A stretch of DNA of 64,000 bases from Cyprinodon diabolis (taxonomy: Eukaryota; Chordata; Actinopteri; Cyprinodontiformes; Cyprinodontidae), in contig CM060069.1 in the NCBI GenBank assembly GCA_030533445.1, positions 27,803,337 to 27,867,336 of the forward strand, given 5' to 3'. The notes below the pieces were generated by a model. That model ran no database searches, had not been told where the DNA came from, and worked only from the letters and a program-made list of their open reading frames with translations. A program made the position numbers and the translations under genes. Positions 46,501 to 56,239 of this stretch are shown here, in pieces. Each line of letters begins with the position of its first letter. The first letter of the stretch is position 1.

Positions 46501-49500
46501 AAGTTGCATTCAATTCAGTTTCTAGCTAAGTAAATGTTGGGTTTTTCTGTTCTTGAAAGGTTATTCTGTGTTGGTCTTTTTTCAATTAGGGTCTCCAATT
46601 ATAATCTGCAACAGCAAAAAAAAAAAAAAAAAAAAAGTATTACAGTAATAATTGAGATGTACACAACCTTTCATAGCTTTTAAAGGTACATACGCATGGA
46701 ATGCAAATTTTGCAGCCAGAGTGAAGGATTCCTATGTTATCTCTAGAGAGCGGATCTGTAGCAAAGCAAAGCGGAGCAAAAATGAGCAAGATGAAGGTGA
46801 GAAATTTAGGCAGGTGAATGGCACGATTTTTGATAAAGTTGGTGACATTTGATTGCCGCCTCACCTGCTAATGAAGTGGAAAAATCTGAACTTTAGTTTA
46901 AATTTAAGTGCGAAATCAAGTCAGAGACAAGATTTGCTTGTTAGCAAGGGCTGAACGATTTTGCAAAAAATCAAAATTGCAATTATTTTGAACCCATATT
47001 GTGATTTTATTTCAGGTTTTCTTCGCAATAACCACACCTATGTAGATGTTTCACTCTAGGGTTTCATCATTTTCATTACCTTGACAGTTTCCTTACTGCA
47101 TGACTTTGCTGTAACCTTTGTTTAGAGAAACGGTTACTTCTGCTTGCATGCATAGATCTTTTTAATTTAATTTCTAGTTTAGAATCCAGCTCAGATGGAT
47201 GCTTTCTCTGCTTGGCTCCACCGTCTGTCTCAGGCAGTACTCCTTTCATCTCCCTGCAGTTACCCCTGTCTTGCTCCCGGGCTGCTGCAGTCTCTAACAC
47301 CTTCAGTGTTCTGTTTTCCAGGTGGACTTATCCAATCTCCCGCTGTGCTCCTCTGTTCCTCCGTAGTTACCTTCTATAGCTGTAGCCTCTCCCTGCTGGT
47401 GCTGTTTCCCCAGCGGGCTCCTCCGCTCTGCCTTCTCACCCAACTCTAGTGTACTGATTCCCCAAAGGGATCCTCCGATCTCCCGCTAGTGTTCCTTAGG
47501 TTCAGAGGGTGACACAGCTGGCAGCCTTGTCCTTTTTTTTTTTTTCTCTGGCGGTGTTCTCACACTGATTTCCTGCTGCTCCTTTCTGACTCCAGAATGC
47601 AGTATCACCTAACCCTCTGTTGTCAGGGTGATTCATCCCCCAAAAAAGGACAACAGGGCCCTGAACTGGGCCACAGATGATAGGCGGAATTACAGCTGAA
47701 AGCAACCGTCATCCAAACCTAGTCTCTGGAGGTGATAGTATTCTCCATAATCATTCCATCTTTTGGAAGCTGGTGAACCTAGGAATGCCGGCTGCTTTGT
47801 TTGGCTTTCTTAAGTGAAAAGCACTGCCAGTCGATTTGTTAATCTGTTTCCGCCATAATGAGGTGAAATCATCGACCAGCAGACTCCATGATGTATGAGC
47901 CTTTAGGCCCCTATGCAAATTTGCCTGCCTTAGAAAAGGCTTTCACTGGCCAGGCGAATATCAGGGCGGGCAAAAGCAGACGGTTCTTGCAGAATATCTG
48001 CAGGTTTTGCGTTCAGTGTGAACTCAAATTGAGGTTACGTTTTTTTCCTAAGTATAGGTATTCTTTTTTCTTTTAAGAATGCTATCCTTTTTCATTTTTA
48101 AGTCTTGTTTAAATGTTGAACAGATTAAGGAAATCTGATTTCTCCTTTGTTTTTCCTTTCATAGCATATGGAAAACGGTGGAGGTCAGTGCATGGGATGT
48201 AGGTTCAGGGGTGAGGAAAGTTTGGCACGTTATTCTCCATGGTCCTGCGGCACAGCCGGGCCCAGCTTAAGCCCCTTTGAGCCTGAGCCCCTCAAACCCG
48301 CCCCAGCTCACTCCCATTCCCACTCGGAGCGTCCGGTGAGATTTACTCAAAATGATGGTATTTAATGCATCCAAACAAAGCCTACACTTGAATATTGGCA
48401 TTTCAAATTGTGCTGTTGTGTTTGTTGTGCAGGAGCTAGACTGTAACGAAGGAGGACAAGGCGTTGTTAGCGGCACTGGGAAACGATGGCTACACTCGTT
48501 GGATCACTATCGACGTTTGAAAGAAGAAGATCCTATTATTCCCTTCAGTGAGGCGCCCATTATCTCAAAGTGGGGGGCCATCTCTAGGGCATCCCGCACA
48601 GGCTACCATACCACTGACCCTGTACAAGCCACGGCCCGCCAGGGCAGCGCCAGCACCACGGCCATAAACTTCAAAGGTCAGGATAGACAAATAAGAGCAA
48701 TCAAAAGAAATAAGGAACTTTTTTTGAGCTAGATTTCTTAAGATATGGCTAAACAGAATAAGTGTGTTTGTTGAGGAGGTAAGTGAGACACTTTGCCAAT
48801 GGAACAAGATAATTTACGTTTAAAATACACTCATTTCAAGTGCATTTTATCTAATTATCTTACTTTAAGAGTAAAAATACTCATTCTACTCAAATTAAGG
48901 GTAAATACACTTGATTTAAGATATGTTGACTTATTTTTAGATTGTTTTTGAAGTGATGCGTTACTGGACACTCTTTACATAGCTTATTTTTTTAGCACAA
49001 CAATTGATCGACAATTGATCCTCATTTCTTTTATTTTTCTAACAGATTACAACCACCACTTTGATCACAGTGACTATAGATGGAGCTCCAGAGGATCAGA
49101 CTCCTCTAGCCATTCCAGTTTCCTTGAGAGGTATGACATTCCTACATTTTAACAGTTTGTCAGCTGCTCCACCAGATAAAAAACAATACACTGAAACAGT
49201 TTCATGTCAGGGATGCATACATCTCTAAAACAAGAATACATCTGAGCAAATCAGATCCCAGTCTTCTATTTCTAGGCTTGTAATATGAGCCCATATTACA
49301 AATTCAAAGAAAGCGCAAGAATCTACAGCTTTCTGTTCTGCCTCTTACTGTATAGTGGATGCTCTCTGAGAAATATTGTGGTACATAACAGGTAGATAAT
49401 AAGTTTAAAGTTGCTATTTTATTTCCAATTATTGGATCTGTGCTACATTTCACAGAATTTTTTTTTACTGCACATCAGTAGTACTTAAATGATTGCTGTT

Positions 49501-51163
49501 AATAACACCATTACCTAGAAATTGTATTAAGACCCTTTTACAAAGTGTTAAATTTTTTTTTTTAATATTCTATACATAGTTATTTTTTCCATCTCTCTCT
49601 AGAAATGTTTTAATATCACATTCCAACATTTTTTTAAGTCTTTTTTTTCTTATCTTTATATGATGCCTAGTAGCACATCTGGTGTAGTGGAGTAATTCCA
49701 CATCTTTGACAATCAATGTTTAAATCTCAGGGTGCATAAGGAATAAAAAGCCATAATTTTATAATTATTAGCGTTGGTGGCCCTGAATGAGGAAGGAAAA
49801 GGACTCAACATGGTCTTTCTCAAATGTTTTTAAAAAGCACCTTTTTGGGGGAAAAAAGTTCTATTTTTGTTGTGTTTTGTGTCAGTGAGCATCTTTGTGC
49901 GTCGGAGCTGAATGGCCGCCGGTCTTCGATTAGCAGCGGAGAGAAAATTGTGTCGGAGCAGCTTCAGGATCATCAGACCTCCTTCAGCCGGGAACCAAAC
50001 CAAACGGAAAATGAGTCACATCCGAATCGAGACATCGAGCTCGAACTGCGGGCTCTGGACATGGAGGATTCAGAACACCACGAGATTAAGTCTCAGGTAA
50101 GTCTGGGTGCTGAAAATAGGTGAAAATAAGCCCACTAACTAACCCAGGTACATTTTAGGTACCTTTTATTAATATGTACCTGCAAAATAAGACATGGCAG
50201 TCCAACATACAGTAACTTTAGAGGAGCTATAAATATCTACAGTTCAGGTGGAAGAATCTGTCCTTAAGTCAATACTTCTAAATACATGTCTATGTAGATA
50301 AGTGGTTGTTATTGATTTTAAAAGAAGTAAATACATTTTTTAATTCAGTGTGTGTTTCCATCAATGTCTCTTAGGAGGGTTTAGATCTGCCCAGCCCTCA
50401 GTCTCAGGATGGTTCCCACCTCCTCCCTCCTCCCTGCTCCTCTCCTCTGTGCCCCTCGCCTGTAGAGGAACGCATCAAATCAGAAAGCCTTCTGACTGAG
50501 AAAATGGATGCTCTCCAGCTAAAAAAGATGGCTTTCAGGTAAAACATCTCCAGAAACGCTCTTAAGGGATGCACTATAACAATGGTTGACGGTCAGTGAC
50601 TTCAAAGCCTTCACTGCTGGCCTAAAATCAATCAGAAACACTAACCTACAACCTACACTTTTAATTTCTGCTATCCAGTTGTATTCATTTTTTCCAAACT
50701 GTTTTTTCTCTGAATTTTGTTGTGCTTCTTCAGATTTCAGCCTTAGTGTGTTGCTATGTCAATCTAATCTGCCCAGGGCATTCAGAAGCCAATGTTACCT
50801 TAAAGGTATAGTGGAGGAATTTAGCAAATTTTTTAAAAGACCCGCCCTCTTTACTTAAAAGAAAAAAAAAAATGCACATGCACAAACCTCTACCCGCTTC
50901 AGAGAGGGAACGCCTATTAAACTCAACCTCTCGATTATACCTGCGCTTGTTATATTTCATATCCTGCCTTTTCTTGCCTTCTTCATTTCAGCTTTTTTGT
51001 GTTTTTTTTTTTTTTTTTTAGGAAATCTCTTTCTCCTATTGGGCTGGGATCAGGAGGTCTGGGCATCAGGAAGCTCGTACTACGAACTGGACCTCATCAA
51101 CTGGGCGACACTTCCACCAAGGCTCATCCAGAAACCCCTGGGACAGAGATGCTGCTTAATTAA
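29747..51163 (+). CDS. rc3h2: Roquin-2, RING/CCCH RNA-binding protein (19 coding exons, 1118 aa)
   Basis: Roquin proteins bind stem-loops in mRNA 3' UTRs and recruit deadenylation machinery to repress those mRNAs; the RING is an E3 ligase module. Joining the exons listed below keeps one frame throughout. RING residues 14-53: C14, C17, C33, H35, C38, C41, C50, with D53 as the unusual last ligand of the family. HEPN and ROQ regions about 90-400: the counterparts of the RNA-contacting K220, K239 and R260 of mouse Roquin-1 are K217, K236 and R257, and M196 corresponds to the M199 site mutated in sanroque mice. CCCH finger: C416-x8-C425-x5-C431-x3-H435. The proline-rich C-terminal half keeps [17 protein letters not shown] and [20 protein letters not shown] and NRDIELEL, which match mammalian RC3H2 rather than RC3H1. 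Slightly shorter than human RC3H2 (1191 aa). Confidence 0.95.
30065..30182 (+). CDS. rc3h2: rc3h2 coding exon 2
   Basis: Codons 78-117 (last codon split after 1 nt); acceptor cttaaag, donor aaag|gtaccg. Encodes [14 protein letters not shown]...[16 protein letters not shown]. Confidence 0.95.
31414..31647 (+). CDS. rc3h2: rc3h2 coding exon 3 (HEPN region)
   Basis: Codons 117-195; acceptor ccctccag, donor cccg|gtgagt. Very conserved: [45 protein letters not shown]. Confidence 0.97.
32014..32580. mobile_element. TTAA-target MITE, copy 1 (rc3h2 intron 3)
   Basis: 567 bp with inverted ends aggtataggggaggat / atcctccactgtacct, flanked by TTAA at 32010-32013 and 32581-32584. TTAA duplications are made by piggyBac and Kolobok transposases; no transposase is encoded. 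Internal ORFs are chance. Confidence 0.8.
32612..32812 (+). repeat. tRNA-derived SINE (rc3h2 intron 3)
   Basis: A-box-like gtggagcagtggttagtgc and B-box-like gacctgggttcaaatccgac, then the fixed tail cctttgccgcatgact...ctttcctgtcagcctact...gccactagtgcca and an A-rich end. The two boxes are too far apart and the stems do not close, so it is a SINE, not a tRNA gene. Confidence 0.7.
33756..33848 (+). ncRNA. Box C/D snoRNA in rc3h2 intron 3 (SNORD90-like)
   Basis: A 7-bp terminal stem (ggtgtcc/ggacacc) brackets a C box gtgatga (33764-33770) and a D box ctga (33838-33841). An internal D' box ctga is at 33789-33792. Such RNAs guide 2'-O-methylation through the bases just upstream of D or D'. The guide next to D' is identical to that of the second copy in the next intron; the one next to D is not. 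Human RC3H2 is, to my knowledge, the host of SNORD90, which supports the call. I cannot confirm sequence orthology. Confidence 0.85.
33920..34095 (+). CDS. rc3h2: rc3h2 coding exon 4 (ROQ)
   Basis: Codons 195-253; acceptor actcctcag, donor aag|gtaaat. [20 protein letters not shown] through LLYRASCFK, the core of the ROQ winged helix, including K217 and K236. Confidence 0.97.
34479..34577 (+). ncRNA. Box C/D snoRNA in rc3h2 intron 4 (second copy)
   Basis: Terminal stem gttggtgtc/gacaccaac (9 bp), C box atgatga (34490-34496), D' box ctga (34515-34518), D box ctga (34564-34567). The 28 bases from the C box to the D' box (within 34491-34518) are identical to the first copy, while the D'-to-D half has diverged. 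Ends about 180 nt before the acceptor of exon 5. Confidence 0.85.
34761..34961 (+). CDS. rc3h2: rc3h2 coding exon 5 (ROQ/HEPN)
   Basis: Codons 254-320; acceptor accatcag, donor aag|gtatca. [17 protein letters not shown] ... [19 protein letters not shown]. Contains R257. Confidence 0.97.
36350..36482 (+). CDS. rc3h2: rc3h2 coding exon 6
   Basis: Codons 321-365; acceptor gctgtag, donor cctg|gtagtt. [20 protein letters not shown]...[14 protein letters not shown]. Confidence 0.95.
37082..37200 (+). CDS. rc3h2: rc3h2 coding exon 7
   Basis: Codons 365-404; acceptor gtgtgcag, donor cag|gtacgc. [20 protein letters not shown] then [19 protein letters not shown]. Confidence 0.93.
37526..37930 (+). 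repeat. V-SINE/Mermaid-like SINE with tRNA-like head (intron 7)
   Basis: Head gctcagtggcacaatgggta...ggttctgggtttgattccc resembles a tRNA promoter, then tttctgcatggagtttgcatg, ggttctctccgggtactccg and a tail tggataaa. The 35 bp before the head (aatgggcttaagtatta...) are shared with the copy at 59699, so the mobile unit is longer than the usual SINE. Confidence 0.75.
38338..38416. repeat. (CT)n-(AT)n microsatellite
   Basis: A CT run followed by an AT run and a T/TTTC-rich tail inside rc3h2 intron 7. Confidence 0.9.
39051..39163 (+). CDS. rc3h2: rc3h2 coding exon 8 (CCCH zinc finger)
   Basis: Codons 405-442; acceptor tcctgcag, donor gaa|gtgaga. [20 protein letters not shown] continuing [14 protein letters not shown] gives the CX8CX5CX3H finger. 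Confidence 0.96.
39357..39593 (+). CDS. rc3h2: rc3h2 coding exon 9
   Basis: Codons 442-521; acceptor ctgcatag, donor gct|gtatga, chosen because it joins exon 10 in frame as [12 protein letters not shown], a conserved RC3H2 motif. Ser/Thr/Gly-rich linker. Confidence 0.85.
39712..39914 (+). CDS. rc3h2: rc3h2 coding exon 10
   Basis: Codons 521-589; acceptor acattag, donor agct|gtgagt. [14 protein letters not shown]... ending [18 protein letters not shown], proline/serine-rich. Confidence 0.88.
40007..40305 (+). CDS. rc3h2: rc3h2 coding exon 11
   Basis: Codons 589-688; acceptor ttccag (or ttccagtag, a NAGNAG pair that would drop one codon), donor cag|gtgaga. [20 protein letters not shown] and [15 protein letters not shown] match RC3H2. 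Confidence 0.9.
42662..42896 (+). repeat. tRNA-derived SINE (intron 11)
   Basis: gaggttctgggttcataaccca (B-box-like) near 42710, then ggtctctaagcaagaccctta, tgctcaccaaaggggatggg and ttaaatgcag...ttcattgtaag tail, a common fish SINE body. Confidence 0.6.
43245..43560 (-). repeat. Non-LTR element tail and (AT)n array (intron 11)
   Basis: The reverse complement of 43245-43310 reads as a LINE tail (tctccacagtgagatcaataaa then gtcaatcaattaatc). It is followed by ttgcacggggtgttt-type repeat sequence, with an (AT)n block at 43475-43519. Confidence 0.5.
43785..43931 (+). CDS. rc3h2: rc3h2 coding exon 12
   Basis: Codons 689-737; acceptor cattacag, donor agg|gtatga. [20 protein letters not shown] then [14 protein letters not shown]. 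Confidence 0.93.
44665..44793 (+). CDS. rc3h2: rc3h2 coding exon 13
   Basis: Codons 738-780; acceptor tgcttcag, donor gag|gtaaag. Less conserved; [19 protein letters not shown] aligns with the SPLFSVDF segment of mammals. Confidence 0.85.
44794..48164. other. rc3h2 intron 13, no gene seen
   Basis: 3.4-kb intron. It has a poly-A run at 46615-46636 and a C/T-rich GC-richer segment at 47190-47480 that may be part of an old repeat. No exon-like conserved ORF. Confidence 0.5.
48165..48335 (+). CDS. rc3h2: rc3h2 coding exon 14
   Basis: Codons 781-837; acceptor tttcatag, donor ccg|gtgaga. Contains the conserved [12 protein letters not shown]; then a Pro/His-rich stretch. Confidence 0.92.
48433..48676 (+). 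CDS. rc3h2: rc3h2 coding exon 15
   Basis: Codons 838-919; acceptor ttgtgcag, donor aaag|gtcagg. [20 protein letters not shown] then [20 protein letters not shown], the strongest RC3H2-specific block. Confidence 0.96.
49046..49130 (+). CDS. rc3h2: rc3h2 coding exon 16
   Basis: Codons 919-947; acceptor ctaacag, donor gag|gtatga. [20 protein letters not shown] then SSHSSFLER. Confidence 0.88.
49886..50096 (+). CDS. rc3h2: rc3h2 coding exon 17
   Basis: Codons 947-1017; acceptor tgtgtcag, donor cag|gtaagt. Contains [15 protein letters not shown], matching DRDIELELSALDTDE of mammalian RC3H2. Confidence 0.92.
50375..50538 (+). CDS. rc3h2: rc3h2 coding exon 18
   Basis: Codons 1018-1072; acceptor tctcttag, donor cag|gtaaaa. 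[20 protein letters not shown] ... [20 protein letters not shown]. Poorly conserved tail; position and phase support it. Confidence 0.8.
50804..50970. mobile_element. TTAA-target MITE, copy 3, 3'-truncated
   Basis: Starts after TTAA (50800-50803) with aggtatagtggaggaa and runs parallel to the copies at 32014 and 60135 (aatgcacatgcac, agagggaacgcc), then fades before the acceptor of the last rc3h2 exon. Confidence 0.65.
51022..51163 (+). CDS. rc3h2: rc3h2 coding exon 19 and stop
   Basis: Codons 1072-1118 and TAA (51161-51163); acceptor preceded by about 19 [21 protein letters not shown] ... [12 protein letters not shown]. The frame joins exon 18 exactly, but the sequence is not conserved enough to be certain; an alternative terminal exon is possible. 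Confidence 0.7.
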
Positions 51164-51312
51164 AGCTAGAGCTGATCTAGACCTGAGTCACATTTCAAAG
51201 CAGAATATTCTACAACAGAGAATATTTTCTTTTTCCATTTGAAAAGGTAAAGATGTTTTGGACATCTAACCGGTCACCTAAGAGAACCTTCAACAGGCCT
51301 TTCAGTGGTTAA

Positions 51313-52234
51313 AGGAATAGTACACCCAAAATATGATTAGCCTTCATTTTCTACTCACCCCCATGCTGAACAACACTCTGGAGTACTTTTTTGATATCTC
51401 AAATGCATCTGGAGATCTGGGAGGCTTCTTGCTGTCTGCTGACATTCAAATAATGGAGGTCTATGGTGCCCGAGGCAGAAAGGTCCATAAAAGTCCACAA
51501 AAAACGTGTCAATATTCCTCCATACTGCTCGTCCAATGTATTCCAAGTGTCCTGAGTTGGTAGCGTCCATAATTTACTCGAAACAAAGTCATTTAGAATG
51601 TTTTTAGAGCATAAACAGTAGTGTATAGGATTTCCTAAAAGCGCGCGCCTGCGAGTTCACGAGCCTACGGAAACCGCGGCAGACCAAGCCAGATGAAAGT
51701 GCGCATTCAGCATCTGCTCTTGATAATGCAAGCATAGAAGAAGAAATTTGCTGTTTAACTGTGCAAAGAAAGAAACAACGAAAGAAAAATGTCTGAGGAC
51801 TTCAGTGTTGAGGAAGAGCATGAGTTCTTTGCCGAGCTGAATGCGCACTTTCATCTGGTTTGGTCTGCCGCGGTTTCCATAGGCTCGTGAACTCACAGAC
51901 GCGCGCTTTTAGGAAATCCTATACACTACTGTTTATGCTCTAAAAACATTCTAAATGACTTTGTTTCGAGTAAATTATGGAAGCTACGCACTCAGGACAC
52001 TTGAAATACATTGGATGAGCAGTATGGAGGAATATTGACACGTTTTTTGTGGACTTTTATGGACCTTTCTGCCTCGGGCACCATAGACCTCCATTATTTG
52101 AATGTCAGCAGACAGCAAGAAGCCTCCCAGATCTCCAGATGCATTTGAGATATCAAAAAAGTACTCCAGAGTGTTGTTCAGCATGGGGGTGAGTAGAAAA
52201 TGAAGGCTAATCATGTTTTGGGTGTACTATTCCT
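51313..52234. mobile_element. TTAA-flanked palindromic MITE with 399-bp arms
   Basis: The left arm 51313-51711 and right arm 51836-52234 are reverse complements with only a few mismatches and no net length change. Loop of 124 bp. TTAA lies on both sides (51309-51312, 52235-52238). Ends are aggaatagtacaccc. The loop contains an ATG frame starting MSEDFSVEEEHEFFAEL that runs into the right arm; it may be a remnant of a transposase first exon. It lies 150 bp after the rc3h2 stop. Confidence 0.93.
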
Positions 52235-53061
52235 TTAAAGTGGCTGAAGCCAGGTCTTCCAGAGCTACACTTGTGTACTTGTGGGACAAACTTTATAATG
52301 ATTTCCATTAAAGTCTCAGTTTTTTTACAGCAAAGCCAACATTGCACCGTGGTTTCAGCACATTTCTCAATACGTGGTTGCTTTTAGTGTGTGCCTTTGA
52401 AGACTTGCGTCCCATAAAAGCAGACATTGATCAGTATCTAAAATCTGCATAGCTGCTTTGTAGGATTATTCTTTTTTAAATCTTAAAAGTTTAGACTGCT
52501 GCTTACCGCTTTTTTTAATTGATTTACTTATATTTTGTGTTTGCTCTCTGGGCAGCTTCAGGTGGTCAAATTTATACATTTTGCATCGTCTTTTATGTTT
52601 TTGCATCTTTACATCTTTTAAGGTGTTTCTTTTTTCTTTTAGTAATATGCCTTATTATAAACAAAAGGGATAGAAAACATAACATTTCCTGCAAAACAGA
52701 ACACTTTAGGAAATCCTAACCATCCACAGTTAAAATCATCTACAGGAACTCTTGTGTTTAATTGTTCTTTGAGATGATGAAAGTGTTATTAACCATTCAA
52801 ATCAAACATTATTTGCTATCTCAACATTCAAATCTTACAGATAGGGTTTTGATCAGAAGTTTTTATTTATTTGAAGATCCTGATTCTGGTGCATTTAATT
52901 TATCCTCAAAGTGATTTGATCAGATAGCAGCCTATATATAGCATTATCATTTCTTTGTTCAGTTTGTATCGAATAGAAACAAATTCTATACAGAAATATA
53001 TACAGAAATTATGAATTTCACTATGTTAATTTAAAAAAGAAACCTAAAAACCCTTGAGATA

Positions 53062-53067
53062 AATAAA
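53062..53067 (+). terminator. rc3h2: Possible early poly(A) signal
   Basis: AATAAA in ...gagataaataaagatt. It would give a 3' UTR of about 1.9 kb still containing the palindrome. Confidence 0.3.
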
Positions 53068-53606
53068 GATTTTAGATAAAATTTTAAGGAAATTAGCAAT
53101 TTCATTTGCAGATATCCTTGGAATAATAGCCGTAGAACTTCAACAGGATATAGAACAGCTTTTAAAGGAAGAAACTGAGATATAAAACCCACTGATTATA
53201 AAACAACCCTTTTATGAGTCACAACATATTTTATATAGACCTCTGACCGTCAGAGGACACAGTGCCTGTTGTCATAAACCTCCTTTGCAAACTTTACATA
53301 GGTATATGCATGTAGAACGTGTGCAAAAGCTCCATTCAGGGCACACAGGAGCCTTTCTCTCCTTTTTGTTTGTTCTAAGAAAACTTCATATAAAGCTGCT
53401 CATCAATGGATCTTAAAAAAAGGAAATGATGTATGGCAGTTGGATCCGTCTCATCTGCTTTGTGTACAGTAAAACAATTTGTGGATATGCTGAATGTCTA
53501 AAGGGGAGGTCGGCTAAAAATAGGAACACCGCCTGTTTTCTTCTCTAGCTAAATCTCTGCTTAACTTTTTTAAAGTTTTGGATTATTTTATCTGTTTCAG
53601 TGACGC

Positions 53607-53623
53607 TGACTTCTATGAAGTTG
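53607..53623 (+). promoter_or_regulatory. CDE-type stem-loop in rc3h2 3' UTR
   Basis: ttctatgaa (53611-53619) fits the constitutive decay element consensus UUCYRYGAA bound by Roquin proteins. Flanks extend the stem by about four pairs, two of them G-T (tgac/gttg). If it is in the mature 3' UTR, the protein could repress its own mRNA. Confidence 0.45.
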
Positions 53624-56205
53624 TTCGTTGATAGAATTTTTTGTATTGAGATCTTTGTTTCTCATGTTTGCTGTATTGTTGATTGCTGGCTTTAAGGCCA
53701 GTGCTCTGTGATCTGCTTTTTCTGGAGGTGATGGATCATTGGTTCAGATCAAAGCTGCCTAAAAGTTTATTTGAAAGCATTTATTATGAGACTTAAGACA
53801 AACCATGTTAAAGACTATTTAGTCTTTGGTAGTAAAGTCCTCTTAATGTGTTCACATCCAGATTTGGAGTCAGAAGTTCTTCACGCTTAAATAACAGGTT
53901 TATTTGGGATTTTATTTATATATTTGTTTTGATGAAATTCAATGGATTTCTTTTTTCAGAAATAATAATTTACTTAGGATTTTCTAAAACGAAACAAGCT
54001 CAAATGATGTACTACAAAAACATATAGATCTCAAGCAATATTAGGGTAAATTTGGACCTTTAAAGGACCATTAGTCAAATATTGTGGTAACAGCATGTAG
54101 CGTTTTACTAATTTGTTAAACAAAGAAGAACTGCCGTCCATTTCACCACGAATCAGGATGTTTAAGTAGGACCACCATCCCAAACAAACATCGGCTAACT
54201 TTAGCTTCTTGACTTACCCATACCTAAGGCTTATTGTTAGTTTGTGGACTTTGCTTTAAAGCCAAATCTGGTATAAAACTTAACCAGTTTTTATTACTTT
54301 GAACATTTCTGATAAGAACAGCGGTCAATAATTTAGCTGGGAAACTTGCCAAACCATCCAAATATTTCCAAAACAAAACACCAAATACATAGCTTTGCTC
54401 CCACACATCTTATTCAAAACTCATTAAAGTAATAAAAATGCTCCTTTTAAAAGCCCAAAACAAATTAGATTTATGCCAATGATTAATGATTTACTGTATG
54501 TTTTGACTGACACTGTTAGTGAAGTTGCCTTGTTTTTAAATGTTAAAGTTTTAAAATGAAGGCCTGGAGACTCTTGGTGAGGTTCGTCCTTTGTCACGGT
54601 TGCTCTACCCAACAGATTCCTTTCCCCCATAAGGTCAGTCCTCAAACAGAAAAGACGAGGACTGGTGTAGACCACCTGTTAGCAGCATTTCTTTAAGCTC
54701 TGCTTGCTGCAGCGGCTCTGCTTCTGTTTACAACTTTGCCTTTAAAGTCACGTAAAGTTAAGTGCCATGTCGTGTTATAGTACAATCAGTCCCCGCTGTC
54801 CTCTGACGGCTTATTAAATCTCCTTACGAAGAAGCTGTGTGAGGAGACACAGGCTTTAGTGAGATGGTCCTCTCTTGTAGTTCTGCTGAGCCTCCGTTTA
54901 TGAGACACTCAGGGAGTCCTTCACTTGGCTTTTTCTACAGGTGTCTGAGTGATCCTATCATCCAAAGCTTACCGCAGTGATAAAGTGTTAAAAAGGTTCT
55001 AAGTATCATTTACTTGGCTGCTTTCATTTTTTTCCCCTGTCAGTATCAATGTAAGCTCTGCTTAGAGTATCTTGAAAAAGGGCTGGGCACATATTGGACT
55101 GTTTGTAAAGCTGTTTTCATGAGTACGGACTCAAAAGTGTTTGTTCATGAAGTATCCATGGAGCCCTGCTATAGTGGCTAATTGCACTGGACCCCACCTC
55201 CTACAACCTGCATCCTGCCACATGCATGCCACACCGCCCCTCTTGTGATTGCAGAGGAGTACCAATGATTCTGTAGTTGTGATACAACACCCCCGGCGCT
55301 GTAAGAGTTCTGCACACGCCCACTGTGTGGCCACGTCAAGTGCTGAAGTTTGTTTAGCAGCGTCTTTATTTGCTTGCTCAGATAATTTTGATATCGTTCA
55401 TTTGCCACTTTATTATTATTATTGTTGATATTATAACCACATTTGGTTGTTGTGATATTTTTCCTTCTTGATGTGTTTTGCTCATTTTGGTCAAATCGAT
55501 GCCTTTTCTGTAACCTTTTTTAAAAACAGGCAAAGCATCTGAAATTTCTGGATTAGAGGGGGGAAAAAAAACTTGTTTTTTATTTGTGAAACATGATGAA
55601 CTAATGTTTTAAGTATTCATGTCTGTATTAGACATTTTTTTTGCAAATCTATTGTTCGATTGAAATGTCAATGAATTTCTTATGAAATGGTAAACATCCG
55701 TCAATGTATACAGTCTGACGCCATCAGTGGATGGACTTGGTAGTGTTAGCGCTCATTTCTACAACCTGTAAAAGTCAGAATTATTTAAATGTTTCAAATC
55801 CTTGGGGCAGTTGTGTAATGTCTCAGAACAGGACAAAGCTGATCCTTCTGAGACAGAACCTCTTAAAATGTCCTGAAATGAATAATACTGTTATGTATTC
55901 CATTTATTTCCTTGGAAATATCACATTGTGAAAGGTTTCCCTTTTACTTACTGTATTTGTAATGCAGATCTGGAGTAAAGTCTAATCCTATGGTGATGAT
56001 GATGATGATTTATGTGCTATTAATAATAGATGGAGCAGTCGGCGTATTGTTTTACCGACTGATCGATTATTCTGTGTTTTCTGCCTTGTTTAGCAGTATT
56101 GCACTGACCTACAGAGAGACTGGTTAAACAGGAAACCACTCCTATGTTGCACTGAGAGACTGCATTATAACGAGGAACAGTAGAATATATGAGACTGCAT
56201 GCTTT

Positions 56206-56211
56206 AATAAA
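56206..56211 (+). terminator. rc3h2: Likely poly(A) signal of rc3h2
   Basis: AATAAA followed within 30 bp by GT-rich sequence (ctatgtgtgtttgg), the usual cleavage context. Confidence 0.5.
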
Positions 56212-56239
56212 CAGAAAGCTGTTAAACCTATGTGTGTTT

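Larger units (their letters stand above)
29648..56230 (+). other. rc3h2: rc3h2 gene, from first visible exon to likely poly(A) site
   Basis: Extent of the host gene as I can see it. The exon with the ATG begins after the acceptor ctttccgcag (29647), so there is at least one untranslated exon further upstream. The stop is at 51161-51163. The 3' UTR probably runs to the AATAAA at 56206-56211, which is followed by GT-rich sequence; an earlier AATAAA at 53062-53067 could end a shorter form. Introns hold two snoRNAs, SINEs and TTAA-target MITEs. Confidence 0.8.
51164..56230 (+). other. rc3h2: rc3h2 3' UTR (predicted)
   Basis: No AATAAA lies between the stop and the palindrome at 51313, so transcripts probably run through it. 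AATAAA at 53062-53067 and at 56206-56211 (followed by tgtgtgtttgg) are candidate ends. Apart from the palindrome, the sequence is free of recognisable repeats and of exon-like ORFs. The length of about 5 kb is inferred. Confidence 0.55.

Noticed and set aside
29747..51163. Assignment as rc3h1 (Roquin-1)
   Set aside because: The N-terminal half fits both paralogues, but the C-terminal blocks YSPWSCGT...EEDPIIPFS...ISKWGAISR...RDIELEL and the start [21 protein letters not shown] match RC3H2.
51333..52214. Two nearly identical 76-codon ORFs on opposite strands
   Set aside because: They are the same sequence in the two arms of the TTAA palindrome, not a duplicated gene.
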